DNA of 64,000 bases, taken from assembly GCF_004916905.1 (NCBI RefSeq), contig NZ_SDLV01000003.1, positions 62,001-126,000 of the forward strand, in the 5' to 3' direction. The DNA is from Chryseobacterium candidae. GTDB taxonomy: Bacteria; Bacteroidota; Bacteroidia; Flavobacteriales; Weeksellaceae. Position 1 is the stretch's first letter, and every line of letters begins with the position of its first letter. The position numbers were made by a program, and so were the translations under genes. Under the pieces are notes generated by a model. It saw only the letters and a list, made by a program, of their open reading frames with translations. It was not told the origin of the DNA and ran no database searches. This document shows positions 29,607 through 37,629 of this stretch, piece by piece.

Positions 29607-30083
29607 TTAGAATTTGAAGTGTGAGAAAGCCTTGTTAGCTTCCGCCATTTTGTGAGTATCAGATTTCTTTTTGAAAGCAGCACCTTCTTCTCTTGAAGCA
29701 GCTACAACTTCGTTAGCTAATTTCAAAGCCATAGACTTATCATTTCTAGCTTTAGAATATTTGATTAACCATTTCATTGCCATAGAAATCTTTCTATCAG
29801 CTCTGATTGGCATAGGGATCTGGAAGTTTGCTCCACCTACTCTTCTGGAACGTACTTCTACGTGAGGCATTACATTTGTAAGTGCATCTTTCCAGATTTC
29901 AAGTGCAGTTTTTTCGTTATCTCCTTTTTTAGTTTCTACGATATCTAATGCATCATAGAAAATTTTGAATGCGATTGACTTCTTACCGTCAAGCATTAAG
30001 TTGTTTACGAATCTCGTTACCAATTGATCATTAAATTTCGGATCTGGTAACAACGGTCTTTTTTTCGCTTTTGTCTTTCTCAT
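29607..30083 (-). CDS. rpsG: 30S ribosomal protein S7
   Basis: Primary 16S rRNA-binding protein of the 30S head, near the E site. The 158 residues contain [20 protein letters not shown], the [19 protein letters not shown] signature and the [19 protein letters not shown] end. It follows rpsL by 23 bases and precedes fusA by 6. Confidence 0.98.
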   Translation of the reverse strand: MRKTKAKKRPLLPDPKFNDQLVTRFVNNLMLDGKKSIAFKIFYDALDIVETKKGDNEKTALEIWKDALTNVMPHVEVRSRRVGGANFQIPMPIRADRKISMAMKWLIKYSKARNDKSMALKLANEVVAASREEGAAFKKKSDTHKMAEANKAFSHFKF

Positions 30084-30106
30084 TGCTTTTGTACCTTATT
30101 TAATGA

Positions 30107-30520
30107 TTATTTTTTCTTTCCTTTTGCAGGAGCAGCAGCTGCTTGTCCTGGTTTAGGTCTCTTAGCTCCGTACTTAGATCTTCTCTGTGTTCTTCCATTT
30201 ACACCAGCGGTGTCTAATGCACCTCTTACGATGTGGTAACGTACTCCCGGTAGGTCTTTCACCCTTCCGCCTCTAACCAATACTATCGAGTGCTCCTGAA
30301 GATTGTGTCCTTCGCCCGGGATATAGGCATTCACTTCTTTACCGTTAGAAAGTCTTACCCTTGCTACTTTTCTAAGTGCAGAGTTAGGTTTCTTAGGTGT
30401 AGTTGTATATACTCTCGTACATACACCACGTCTTTGTGGACAAGAATCTAGGGCAGCCGATTTGCTCTTCTTGGCAAGCGTGGCTCTTCCTTTTCTTACT
30501 AATTGTTGAATAGTAGGCAT
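30107..30520 (-). CDS. rpsL: 30S ribosomal protein S12
   Basis: Decoding-site protein that controls translational accuracy. The 137 residues start [20 protein letters not shown] and contain the [20 protein letters not shown] loop and [14 protein letters not shown]. Lys43 and Lys88, equivalent to the Escherichia coli positions where streptomycin-resistance changes occur, are the wild-type residues. The C-terminal tail is lengthened by an Ala- and Lys-rich stretch ([14 protein letters not shown]). It is the first gene of the str unit. Confidence 0.98.
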   Translation of the reverse strand: MPTIQQLVRKGRATLAKKSKSAALDSCPQRRGVCTRVYTTTPKKPNSALRKVARVRLSNGKEVNAYIPGEGHNLQEHSIVLVRGGRVKDLPGVRYHIVRGALDTAGVNGRTQRRSKYGAKRPKPGQAAAAPAKGKKK

Positions 30521-30544
30521 TTAATTGCTTTTTATTTTAGGGTG

Positions 30545-30575
30545 CAAAAATAGTAATATTTTTTTAATCTACAAG
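30545..30575 (-). promoter_or_regulatory. Promoter of the rpsL-rpsG-fusA-rpsJ operon
   Basis: On the minus strand CTTG (30572-30575) and TATTTTTG (30545-30552) are 19 bases apart, the same spacing as in the rplC and tRNA-Glu promoters. Transcription would start near 30540, about 20 bases before the rpsL ATG. Confidence 0.75.
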
Positions 30576-30834
30576 CACTTATATAAAAATTAAAATCAAA
30601 TACTTACATAAAAATAAAAGACGTTTCAATATAACAATCCGGAAAATATAATATACATGAGGAAAAGGGGAAAAAATATACTTTTTTCAAGCTTAAAAAA
30701 AATAGTATTAAATAATTATGAAATTTATTGATTCCTGATTTTCAATATTTTTTCCTTTAAAATAGATTCCGGAGATCAGATCAGATGTATTTAAAACTTT
30801 CTTATCCTGTAGAATTTAAACTTCAATTTTAATT
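30576..30834. other. AT-rich spacer upstream of rpsL
   Basis: No gene is visible. A 9-bp inverted repeat (TGTAGAATT at 30808-30816 and AATTCTACA at 30831-30839) overlaps the stop codon of the membrane-protein gene and lacks a T run, so it is at best a weak terminator. Confidence 0.5.
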
Positions 30835-31965
30835 CTACATAAGATAGCTTTGGATCCATTCAATCATGGTATCGTGCTGAAGATGCAAGAGAACCAATAA
30901 ATAAAAAACACCGGAAAAAATAAGATACGAAGATTTTATTGCGTTATTATTAAATGATATAACTCCGGAATCATTTCTTTTTAACAGCAATGTAAAAACA
31001 ATAAATAATAATGTGGAATAAATATAATTCCATCTCATCCAATCAATTCCGAGATAATATAAAGGAGTAACCCAAAGAAGACAGATCACATTACAGAAAA
31101 GATAGTTATAAAATGATTCTTTTTTAAACAGATAAACATAGAGTCCCATTTGAAATACCATGATAAGAAGCTCAATAGCATGAACCAGAAATGATAATTT
31201 ATACTGAAGAACATAATTAAAATCAAAATAATATTCCATATCAAAAATATTCTCTTTCTGAAAAACTACCCCTCTGCTTTTCAAAATAGATAAACTTTCT
31301 CCTTCGTTCACATTTCCACCAAAAAAATAGATAATCCCCATAGTGGCAAAAGCAGCTACTGTAATAGACAGGAAATATTTAATATTAATTTTCTGCCACT
31401 TGGAATAATTAATCCATAATAAAAACGGAAAGAAAAAAAATCCTGCCTCGTGTATGAAAAGAAAAATGACATAAAAAATCCATAATAACGCATCATTAAG
31501 CTTAGATTTTTTTACAAAAGAATACCAAAGCATTATAAGAATCAGTATGACTTCTCTTCTGCCAGCATTTCTCACAGTCAATGCAGGAAATAAAAGAATA
31601 TAAGGAGAGGCCATTATGGCCAGATAAAAAAGATCAACTTTATATTTTTTCAAATATAAAAGTGTCCCATACAGAATTCCTGAAAGACACATGATCTGAA
31701 GAATAAAGATTTGAAATTGTAATTTCAGTCCCGTTATATCCTGTATATAAAAAAACATTTCTCCCAAAAGACCTCTTCTTTTAAAACCGCCATCTGTATA
31801 GTTGATCAGCCAATCAGAAAGAGTCCAGGCTGAAAATGGTTCATCAGCCTTAAGATATAATGCTATAAAAACACCTATATAAATCAGTACAATTACAATA
31901 CTGAAATATTTAACCAGTGATCTTTCTTTATTTTCAGGCATATTGATGAGAGTATCGAAAAACAT
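30835..31965 (-). CDS. Polytopic membrane protein of unknown function
   Basis: Family not firmly recognised. The 376 residues contain about nine to ten hydrophobic segments (for example FSIVIVLIYIGVFIALYL near 22 and YLIFSGVFYLLVLLHLQ near the C-terminus) and a conserved-looking loop NYTDGGFKRRGLLGEMFF near 54-71. The layout recalls EpsG-type polysaccharide polymerases or other lipid-linked sugar transferases, but no diagnostic motif can be named. Start could be 31965 or the second ATG at 31941. The gene is very AT-rich and stands alone; it may have been acquired. Confidence 0.65.
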   Translation of the reverse strand: MFFDTLINMPENKERSLVKYFSIVIVLIYIGVFIALYLKADEPFSAWTLSDWLINYTDGGFKRRGLLGEMFFYIQDITGLKLQFQIFILQIMCLSGILYGTLLYLKKYKVDLFYLAIMASPYILLFPALTVRNAGRREVILILIMLWYSFVKKSKLNDALLWIFYVIFLFIHEAGFFFFPFLLWINYSKWQKINIKYFLSITVAAFATMGIIYFFGGNVNEGESLSILKSRGVVFQKENIFDMEYYFDFNYVLQYKLSFLVHAIELLIMVFQMGLYVYLFKKESFYNYLFCNVICLLWVTPLYYLGIDWMRWNYIYSTLLFIVFTLLLKRNDSGVISFNNNAIKSSYLIFSGVFYLLVLLHLQHDTMIEWIQSYLM

Positions 31966-32089
31966 AAGAGTATATAATTTCTGAGGTATATTTTAGATAA
32001 GCACAATATTAATATTTCCAAACTATATTTAAAAACTTTCTTATAGTTATGATCTATTAATAACCAAGAGAGTTCGGCACGATATTTCG

Positions 32090-32097
32090 TAAATTTG
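32090..32097 (+). promoter_or_regulatory. Candidate -7 box for dps
   Basis: TAAATTTG lies 104 bases before the dps ATG at 32201. No matching TTTG is seen at 17-20 bases upstream, so the assignment is weak. Confidence 0.35.
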
Positions 32098-32200
32098 AAG
32101 TATACAAAATGACAAACCATCAATCACATCAACAAAGTTTCATCCTATACTGAACCGAAGCAGTGATTGTATCTAATCTTAAAAAAATAAATATATACAT

Positions 32201-32677
32201 ATGAAAAATGCTAGTATCATTGGCCTTAAAGAAGCCGATTGCAAAAAGATTTCAGAAAAATTAAACGTTTTATTGGCTAACTATTCTGTATTCTATCAGA
32301 ACACAAGAGGTTCACACTGGAATATTAAAGGAGAGCAGTTCTTTACCCTTCATCCGAAGTTTGAGGAATTGTATAACAGCCTGGTTTTAAAAATTGATGA
32401 GATTGCAGAAAGAATCCTTACGTTAGGAGCTACGCCTGCACATAATTATTCAGATTACCTGAAAGTAGCAACTATTAAAGAAAGCAAAGAAGTAACGGAT
32501 GGTACTAAAAGTGTTGAGCAGATTCTCAATTCATTCAAAGTGGTAATTGATCTGCAGAGAGAACTTCTGGACATTACAGATGAAGCGGGAGACGAAGGTA
32601 CCAATTCGCAAATGAGCGACTATATTACCGAGCAGGAGAAAGAAGTTTGGATGTACAATTCTTATCTTGGAAAATAA
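32201..32677 (+). CDS. dps: Dps-family ferritin-like DNA-protection protein
   Basis: Dodecameric mini-ferritin that oxidises and stores iron and protects DNA during starvation or oxidative stress. The 158 residues show the ferroxidase-site pattern at the dimer interface: His39 in GSHWNIKG, His51 in TLHPKFEELY, Asp66 and Glu70 in KIDEIAERIL. Length is normal. It is followed by its own terminator, so it is monocistronic. Confidence 0.93.
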   Translation: MKNASIIGLKEADCKKISEKLNVLLANYSVFYQNTRGSHWNIKGEQFFTLHPKFEELYNSLVLKIDEIAERILTLGATPAHNYSDYLKVATIKESKEVTDGTKSVEQILNSFKVVIDLQRELLDITDEAGDEGTNSQMSDYITEQEKEVWMYNSYLGK

Positions 32678-32699
32678 CTCCATCATGGAAATATTTCAA

Positions 32700-32736
32700 A
32701 AAAATCGCCTTACATTTAGGCGATTTTATTTTTTAT
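32700..32736 (+). terminator. Terminator of dps
   Basis: AAAATCGCCT and AGGCGATTTT form a perfect 10-bp stem around TACATTT and are followed by TATTTTTT, 23 bases after the dps stop. Confidence 0.85.
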
Positions 32737-32739
32737 TTT

Positions 32740-32747
32740 TATATTTG
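32740..32747 (+). promoter_or_regulatory. -7 box of pncB
   Basis: TATATTTG lies 19 bases before the ATG at 32767, immediately after the dps terminator. No clear -33 box. Confidence 0.5.
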
Positions 32748-32766
32748 CGTTAAAATTACACATATT

Positions 32767-33945
32767 ATGAGCGACGTAAGGTTAAACTCTATCCTTGATA
32801 ATGATTTCTATAAAATAACCATGCAGAATGCTGTGGTAAAGCTATTCCCGAGTTCTATTGTAAAATATGAATTTATCAACAGAGGGAAACACCACTTTCC
32901 GGAGGGGTTTGACGTTGCTTTAAGAGAAGCTGTCAATAAAATGGCCGAACTTAAACTTTCGAAAGATGAAAAAAAGTTCATGGCAAGAACATGTCCTTAT
33001 ATAGATCTGCCCTACCTCGATTTTTTAGAAGGTTATCATTATGACCCCTCTGAAGTAAAAATTCATCAGGAAGGAGGTGATCTTTCCGTCATCGTGGAAG
33101 GACTATGGTACAGAACGATACTTTGGGAGGTTCCATTGCTTGCATTGATCAGCGAACTTCATTATGAAATGAACCACTTGGAAAGAGATTCCAACGAAGT
33201 GGTCATGAGTAAAACAATAGAAAAAGCGGACTCGTTGGGCAGGCTTGGAGTAACGTTTGCAGAATTCGGGACAAGAAGAAGACACTCTTACAAGGTACAG
33301 AATCTGGTAATGGAAGCTTTAACCCAGAAAAAAGAATCTACTTTTATCGGAAGCTCAAACGTTCATTTTGCGATGAAGTATGGTGTAAAACCCATCGGAA
33401 CACATGCTCATGAATGGTTTATGTTCCATGCTGCCGAATATGGATTCAAAATGGCCAACGAATTGGCACTGGAACACTGGGTAGATGTATACAGAGGAGA
33501 TCTTGGAGTAGCCCTGTCTGATACTTATACTACAGATGTATTCTTCCAGCAGTTTGATAAAAAATTTGCCAAGCTTTTTGACGGCGTGCGCCATGACAGT
33601 GGTGATGCTTTGGAATTTGCAGATAAAACCATTGCCCACTATCAAAATAATGGGATAAACCCAATGTTTAAATATATTATTTTTTCCGATGCTCTTAATC
33701 TTGAAAAAGTAGAGGAAATTACCAATTATTGCAGAGGAAAAATAGGCATATCGTTCGGGATCGGAACCAATCTCACCAATGATGTGGGGTTAAAACCCAT
33801 GAATATCGTAATGAAACTCATCGGCGTACAGGCTCCCAATAAAGAATGGATTCCTACAGTAAAACTTTCCGATGAACATGGTAAATATACCGGAGATCCA
33901 AAGATGATCGAACTGGCGAAAGAATTTTTAAGAATAAAAGATTAA
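32767..33945 (+). CDS. pncB: Nicotinate phosphoribosyltransferase
   Basis: Joins nicotinate to PRPP to give nicotinate mononucleotide in NAD salvage. The 392 residues contain LDNDFYKITMQNAV near 9, FINRGKH near 36, EFGTRRRHSYKVQNLV near 163 (the histidine autophosphorylation region), DGVRHDSGDALEFADK near 275 and FGIGTNLTND near 330. The ATG at 32767 is chosen over a longer in-frame opening because the upstream part would run through the dps terminator and promoter. The YciI-like lipoprotein follows by 15 bases. Confidence 0.95.
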   Translation: MSDVRLNSILDNDFYKITMQNAVVKLFPSSIVKYEFINRGKHHFPEGFDVALREAVNKMAELKLSKDEKKFMARTCPYIDLPYLDFLEGYHYDPSEVKIHQEGGDLSVIVEGLWYRTILWEVPLLALISELHYEMNHLERDSNEVVMSKTIEKADSLGRLGVTFAEFGTRRRHSYKVQNLVMEALTQKKESTFIGSSNVHFAMKYGVKPIGTHAHEWFMFHAAEYGFKMANELALEHWVDVYRGDLGVALSDTYTTDVFFQQFDKKFAKLFDGVRHDSGDALEFADKTIAHYQNNGINPMFKYIIFSDALNLEKVEEITNYCRGKIGISFGIGTNLTNDVGLKPMNIVMKLIGVQAPNKEWIPTVKLSDEHGKYTGDPKMIELAKEFLRIKD

Positions 33946-33960
33946 CCATAAAAGCGCAAA

Positions 33961-34494
33961 ATGATGAAAAAAATAGCAATCCTGTGCGTAGTTTCTCTTT
34001 CTGTAATTTCATGTACCATTTATACAAAAGGTGAAGATGGTAAACCTGGAGTTCCTGCAAAATCAGCTAATGCAGAAACTTCATCAAAGAAAGATGAAAA
34101 ACCAAAATTCAATCAGGAACTGGCAACCTCTTTAGGAGCCGATAAATATGGGATGAAACCTTATACAATCGTTATGCTGACCTCAGGTTCCGTTAAGATT
34201 GAAGACAAAGCCAAAATGGGCGAGCTTATGAAAGGTCACATGGCTAATATCGGTAAACTGGCAGATGAAGGTAAAATTGTTGTGGCCGGGCCTTTCCTTG
34301 AAAAAAATAAGGAAAACTACCGCGGTATGTTTATTTTCAATACCAAATCTAAAGAAGAAGCAGAGCAATGGGTAAAAACAGATCCTGCACTTCAGGCTGG
34401 CGTTTTCAGTTATGAAATTTTCCCTTGGTATGGTTCTGCTGCCCTGCCTTTATACCTTAAGCATCATGATGAAATTTCGAAAGAAAATCCTTAG
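33961..34494 (+). CDS. Lipoprotein with a YciI-like domain
   Basis: The 177 residues start with a lipoprotein signal (KKIAILCVVSLSVISC, Cys near 19) and a Lys/Ser-rich linker to about 50. A YciI-type ferredoxin-like domain follows (TIVMLTSGSVKIEDKA...MGELMKGHMANIGKLADEGK, then VVAGPFLEKNKENYRGMFIF). YciI proteins are small dimers with a His-Asp pair of proposed enzymatic role; here the domain is exported, which is unusual in Proteobacteria. It starts 15 bases after pncB and is probably co-transcribed. Substrate unknown. Confidence 0.8.
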   Translation: MMKKIAILCVVSLSVISCTIYTKGEDGKPGVPAKSANAETSSKKDEKPKFNQELATSLGADKYGMKPYTIVMLTSGSVKIEDKAKMGELMKGHMANIGKLADEGKIVVAGPFLEKNKENYRGMFIFNTKSKEEAEQWVKTDPALQAGVFSYEIFPWYGSAALPLYLKHHDEISKENP

Positions 34495-34624
34495 ATAATT
34501 AATCCCCACCTATTCAAATGTAAAATTAGTAATTTCAACCAAAAAGAGCAAAATACTCAAAACTATTTAAATTAAGATCAAAAACACAATTAAATTACTT
34601 GTCAAATGTAAATAATAATAAATA

Positions 34625-34655
34625 TTTGGTTTTATAACAAAATAGTATTATATTG
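34625..34655 (+). promoter_or_regulatory. Candidate promoter of the GEVED/T9SS gene
   Basis: TTTG at 34625-34628 and TATATTG at 34649-34655 are 20 bases apart. The second box lacks one T of the TAnnTTTG consensus. Its end overlaps the inverted repeat that abuts the start codon. Confidence 0.45.
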
Positions 34656-34676
34656 GTAAATAAAACTTTTACCAAT
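34652..34676 (+). promoter_or_regulatory. Perfect 9-bp inverted repeat touching the ATG
   Basis: ATTGGTAAA (34652-34660) and TTTACCAAT (34668-34676) flank a 7-base loop, and the ATG begins at 34677. It may be an operator covering the transcription start or, if the mRNA starts further upstream, a hairpin that hides the start codon. Confidence 0.55.
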
Positions 34677-36272
34677 ATGAAAAAATTACTATTCTTGAGC
34701 TTTACGGCGCTCTCTATAATGGGCAGCGCTCAGATTTTAGTCACAGAAAGTTTTGAAAACGGAACTTATCCTGGTTTTACAATTACTGGTGGATACACCG
34801 CAACTCCTACTACCTATATTGTAGGGAATTGTGACGGCGCAATATCCATAGGTGCTGAATCATACGGCTCCAATACTGCCAACAGAACTATAAACCTGTT
34901 ATATACCAAACCGGCAAGTGTAACTGCCAATGGAAAAAAAATTGATATTTCTTTTTCATATTCAACAATTGCTTATGATACTTCAAGTTTGATCGGAGGA
35001 AATATTAACGTGGAATACTCTACAGACGGCGGTACCACATATACACCGGTTAGTACTCCTATTACATTAACTTCGGCCGCCCAAACCTGCGCTTCATATA
35101 CAGGTACAATCCCTGAAAGTGCCAATGTAAACGGAAATTTTATACTCCGAATTCAAACAGTAGGTACTACGGGAACTACTTATGATTTTTACAGTTTTAT
35201 AGATAATGTAAAAATTAAACAGGAGGTTACTGCCACACCTGCATGTACCACTATAAGTGCTCCTGTAAATGGTGCAACCGGAGCATCTGTACGTCAGCAG
35301 ATTTCCTGGGCAGCAACAGCCGGAGCAGAATCCTATAAAATTAAAGTAGGTACTACTTCAGGTGCCTCCAATATCTATAGTGGAACCACATTTAACACAT
35401 TCTATACTCCTACAGCATCAAGTGCTTTTCCTCAAAATACAACATTATATGCAACTGTAACTCCTACCAATGCTTTAGGAGATGCTACAGGATGTCCGGA
35501 AATTTCATTCACAACCGGAGCTAATCCTTTTGCTCCTTATTGTGGCCCTCTTCTTGCTAAACTTGGTGTATATCCTATATCCAATGTTGTTTTCAGTGAT
35601 ATGACAAACGCCTCCAGCGCTACTGCAAATACAGGTAACGGCCAGGAAAACTTCACCAATAAAATAGCCAGCGTTATAAGAGGTACTTCTTATCCTATAA
35701 GTATGACAGGTACTTCAGTTGGCACCACCAACCGATTTGGATTTACTGTATTCATAGACTGGAATCAAAACGGAAGTTTTGCTGATGCTGGTGAATCTTA
35801 CTTTGTTACTTCCGATTTTGCAGGAGGTACCGGCACACCTTTAACTGTTAATAAAACTATCGCTGTTCCCGCTACTGCCACTTTAGGGAACACCAGAATG
35901 AGAATTAAATATCATTTTAACAGCTCAACAACTTCCGTAAGAACAGAATTATCTAATCCATGTGCGGATCTTAGCCAAGGCCAGGCAGAAGACTACACCA
36001 TAAGTGTTCAGGACGTACTTTCTACTTCAGACATCAACCTGAACAAGAAAACAGAGATCTCTGTTTACCCTAATCCATTTAAAGATGTACTTAGAATTTC
36101 TGATACTAAAGGCGTAAAATCTATTATAGTGAGTGATGTTTCTGGCAGACAGATCAAAACCCTTAGCCCAAGCAATGAACTGAATCTTTCTGAACTGAAT
36201 TCAGGACTATACCTGATCAATCTTCATATGGAAGATGGAACTGTAAAAGCGATTAAAGCAATTAAAAAGTAA
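34677..36272 (+). CDS. Secreted GEVED-domain protein with type IX sorting tail
   Basis: Extracellular or surface-attached protein. The 531 residues start with a signal peptide (MKKLLFLSFTALSIMGSAQ). An N-terminal jelly-roll-like region (TESFENGTYPGF) is followed by an Ig/Fn3-like region near 185-280. The GEVED domain lies near 330-445 (FTVFIDWNQNGSFADAGES...NPCADLSQGQAEDYTI), and the last 75 residues form a type A T9SS sorting domain (ISVYPNPFKDVLRI...LNSGLYLINL). The ATG at 34677 gives a clean signal. It stands alone and has its own terminator. The ligand or substrate is unknown. Confidence 0.88.
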   Translation: MKKLLFLSFTALSIMGSAQILVTESFENGTYPGFTITGGYTATPTTYIVGNCDGAISIGAESYGSNTANRTINLLYTKPASVTANGKKIDISFSYSTIAYDTSSLIGGNINVEYSTDGGTTYTPVSTPITLTSAAQTCASYTGTIPESANVNGNFILRIQTVGTTGTTYDFYSFIDNVKIKQEVTATPACTTISAPVNGATGASVRQQISWAATAGAESYKIKVGTTSGASNIYSGTTFNTFYTPTASSAFPQNTTLYATVTPTNALGDATGCPEISFTTGANPFAPYCGPLLAKLGVYPISNVVFSDMTNASSATANTGNGQENFTNKIASVIRGTSYPISMTGTSVGTTNRFGFTVFIDWNQNGSFADAGESYFVTSDFAGGTGTPLTVNKTIAVPATATLGNTRMRIKYHFNSSTTSVRTELSNPCADLSQGQAEDYTISVQDVLSTSDINLNKKTEISVYPNPFKDVLRISDTKGVKSIIVSDVSGRQIKTLSPSNELNLSELNSGLYLINLHMEDGTVKAIKAIKK

Positions 36273-36296
36273 AGTTCTAAGAAATTTTATAATAAT

Positions 36297-36330
36297 AAAA
36301 AGGTTATCCCAAAATGAGATAACCTTTTTT
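36297..36330 (+). terminator. Terminator of the GEVED/T9SS gene
   Basis: AAAAAGGTTATC and GATAACCTTTTTT form a perfect stem with a 9-base loop, 24 bases after the stop. Confidence 0.9.
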
Positions 36331-36507
36331 ACTTACATAATGATTAGATAAAATGATCCCTCTTGAAAAAGATTATTATAATTTAAAAGCATTATAACAA
36401 AGAGAAATATCTTGCTTCAATAAATGAATTAATTTAATGATTTTAGCACTTAAGCAGCTTATTTTAAATAAGTTAATCAGAAACCAAACTAATTAAGAAT
36501 TAATCTC

Positions 36508-36744
36508 ATGAAAAAAATGAACTTTACAAAGCTTTCAAGAACAGAACTGAAAGATGTATTCGGCGGAACATTGTATCCGGCAGAGTGTCCGGGAGGATGC
36601 CATGGTGAAGCTATGATCAGATGTCCTGACGGCACAACCAATATGACTAATTTTATATGCATGGGCGGAACCTGCCAACCTGCAGCAATGTGCAGGCCAT
36701 TGATTCTTGAACCTTTTCCTTATCCGGCTATAATAACGCCGTAA
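36508..36744 (+). CDS. Bacteriocin-like peptide precursor with double-glycine leader
   Basis: The 78 residues begin with a leader (MNFTKLSRTELKDVFGG within the first 20) that matches the pattern of Chryseobacterium bacteriocin-like precursors, where a peptidase-containing ABC exporter cuts after GG. The core of about 58 residues has six cysteines (AEC, GGC, IRC, FIC, GTC, AMC) and a proline-rich end. This suggests three disulfides or thioether links. No lanthipeptide synthetase, radical SAM enzyme or peptidase-containing exporter lies nearby, so processing would have to be encoded elsewhere. Followed by its own terminator. Confidence 0.75.
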   Translation: MKKMNFTKLSRTELKDVFGGTLYPAECPGGCHGEAMIRCPDGTTNMTNFICMGGTCQPAAMCRPLILEPFPYPAIITP

Positions 36745-36762
36745 TCTGAACAAATAATACAT

Positions 36763-36789
36763 AAAGTGAGCTTTCAGGCTCACTTTTTT
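36763..36789 (+). terminator. Terminator of the bacteriocin-like gene
   Basis: AAAGTGAGC and GCTCACTTT pair perfectly around a 6-base loop, followed by TTT. It lies 19 bases after the stop. Confidence 0.85.
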
Positions 36790-36816
36790 AGTATCTTTAA
36801 ATAAAACAAAACCATC

Positions 36817-37572
36817 ATGAAAACCATTGAGGAAGTTCTTAAAAGACTGGATGAAATCATCATCTGGTGTAAAGAAAATCAAAGTCCGGCTGGATATTTT
36901 GCCTGTACCTACAGAATTATGACCGCACAGGTTCTGAAAGGTATTCAACAGAAAAAATTTGAAGACAATCCGAGGATGACTTTGCTTGACATTGCATTTG
37001 CACAGAGGTATCTTCAGGCATGGGACAGCTACAGCAAAGGAGAAAAATGCACCAATTCCTGGTATATTGCTTTTGAAGCGGCTAAAAACAAAAATCTGCT
37101 GATATTACAGCATATATTTCTGGGAATGAATGCACACATCAATCTGGATCTGGGTATTTCTGCTGCTTCCATCATGCCTTACCGGAAAATAAACCCCTTG
37201 AAAAAAGATTTTGAAAATATTAATAATGTTATCGCTTCCATCAATCAGAATGTACAAAATTCACTGAATAAGATATGTTATCCTGTAGATCTTATTGACA
37301 AACTTTCCAATGGAAAGGATAATGCCGTTCTTGATTTTGCTATTTCAAAAGCAAGAGATACTTCATGGGCAACGGCAGTCATTGCCTCCAACACTCCCAA
37401 TTTCTTACGGGAATCTGTGATTGGCATTGTAGATTATGCAGCAGCAAAAGTTGCTACCCAAATCCTGAATCCGAAGATCTTAGCTCCTGCTCTTTTAAAG
37501 GAACTTAAAAAATGTGAAAGCAGCGATGTGGTGAAAAATATTGAGATTCTGGAGTCTACAAAAACTTCATAA
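36817..37572 (+). CDS. DUF5995-like protein
   Basis: Cytoplasmic protein of 251 residues without signal peptide. Similar proteins with the pattern AWDSYSKGE near 70, ILQHIFLGMNAHINLDLGIS near 101-120 and TSWATAVIASN are grouped as DUF5995; no activity is established. The conserved HIxLGMNAHINLDL histidines and Asp look like possible metal ligands. It lies 28 bases after the bacteriocin-like peptide's terminator and is convergent with the RND pump operon. A functional link to the peptide cannot be shown. Confidence 0.7.
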   Translation: MKTIEEVLKRLDEIIIWCKENQSPAGYFACTYRIMTAQVLKGIQQKKFEDNPRMTLLDIAFAQRYLQAWDSYSKGEKCTNSWYIAFEAAKNKNLLILQHIFLGMNAHINLDLGISAASIMPYRKINPLKKDFENINNVIASINQNVQNSLNKICYPVDLIDKLSNGKDNAVLDFAISKARDTSWATAVIASNTPNFLRESVIGIVDYAAAKVATQILNPKILAPALLKELKKCESSDVVKNIEILESTKTS

Positions 37573-37606
37573 AAAAGGCCGGGATCTTCCTCACGGATCC
37601 CGGCCT
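37571..37606 (-). terminator. Terminator of the RND efflux operon
   Basis: AGGCCGGGATC and GATCCCGGCCT form an 11-bp GC-rich stem; on the minus strand it is followed by a T6 run, so it ends the pump operon rather than the plus-strand gene. Confidence 0.88.
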
Positions 37607-37629
37607 CATAATGAACAAAATGAAAGAAA

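Noticed and set aside
32647..32766. Longer N-terminus for pncB
   Set aside because: It would run through the dps end, its terminator and a promoter box; the ATG at 32767 fits the family start.
36535..36948. Open frame of 137 codons on the minus strand
   Set aside because: Runs through the bacteriocin-like peptide, its terminator and the DUF5995-like gene, so it is a shadow.
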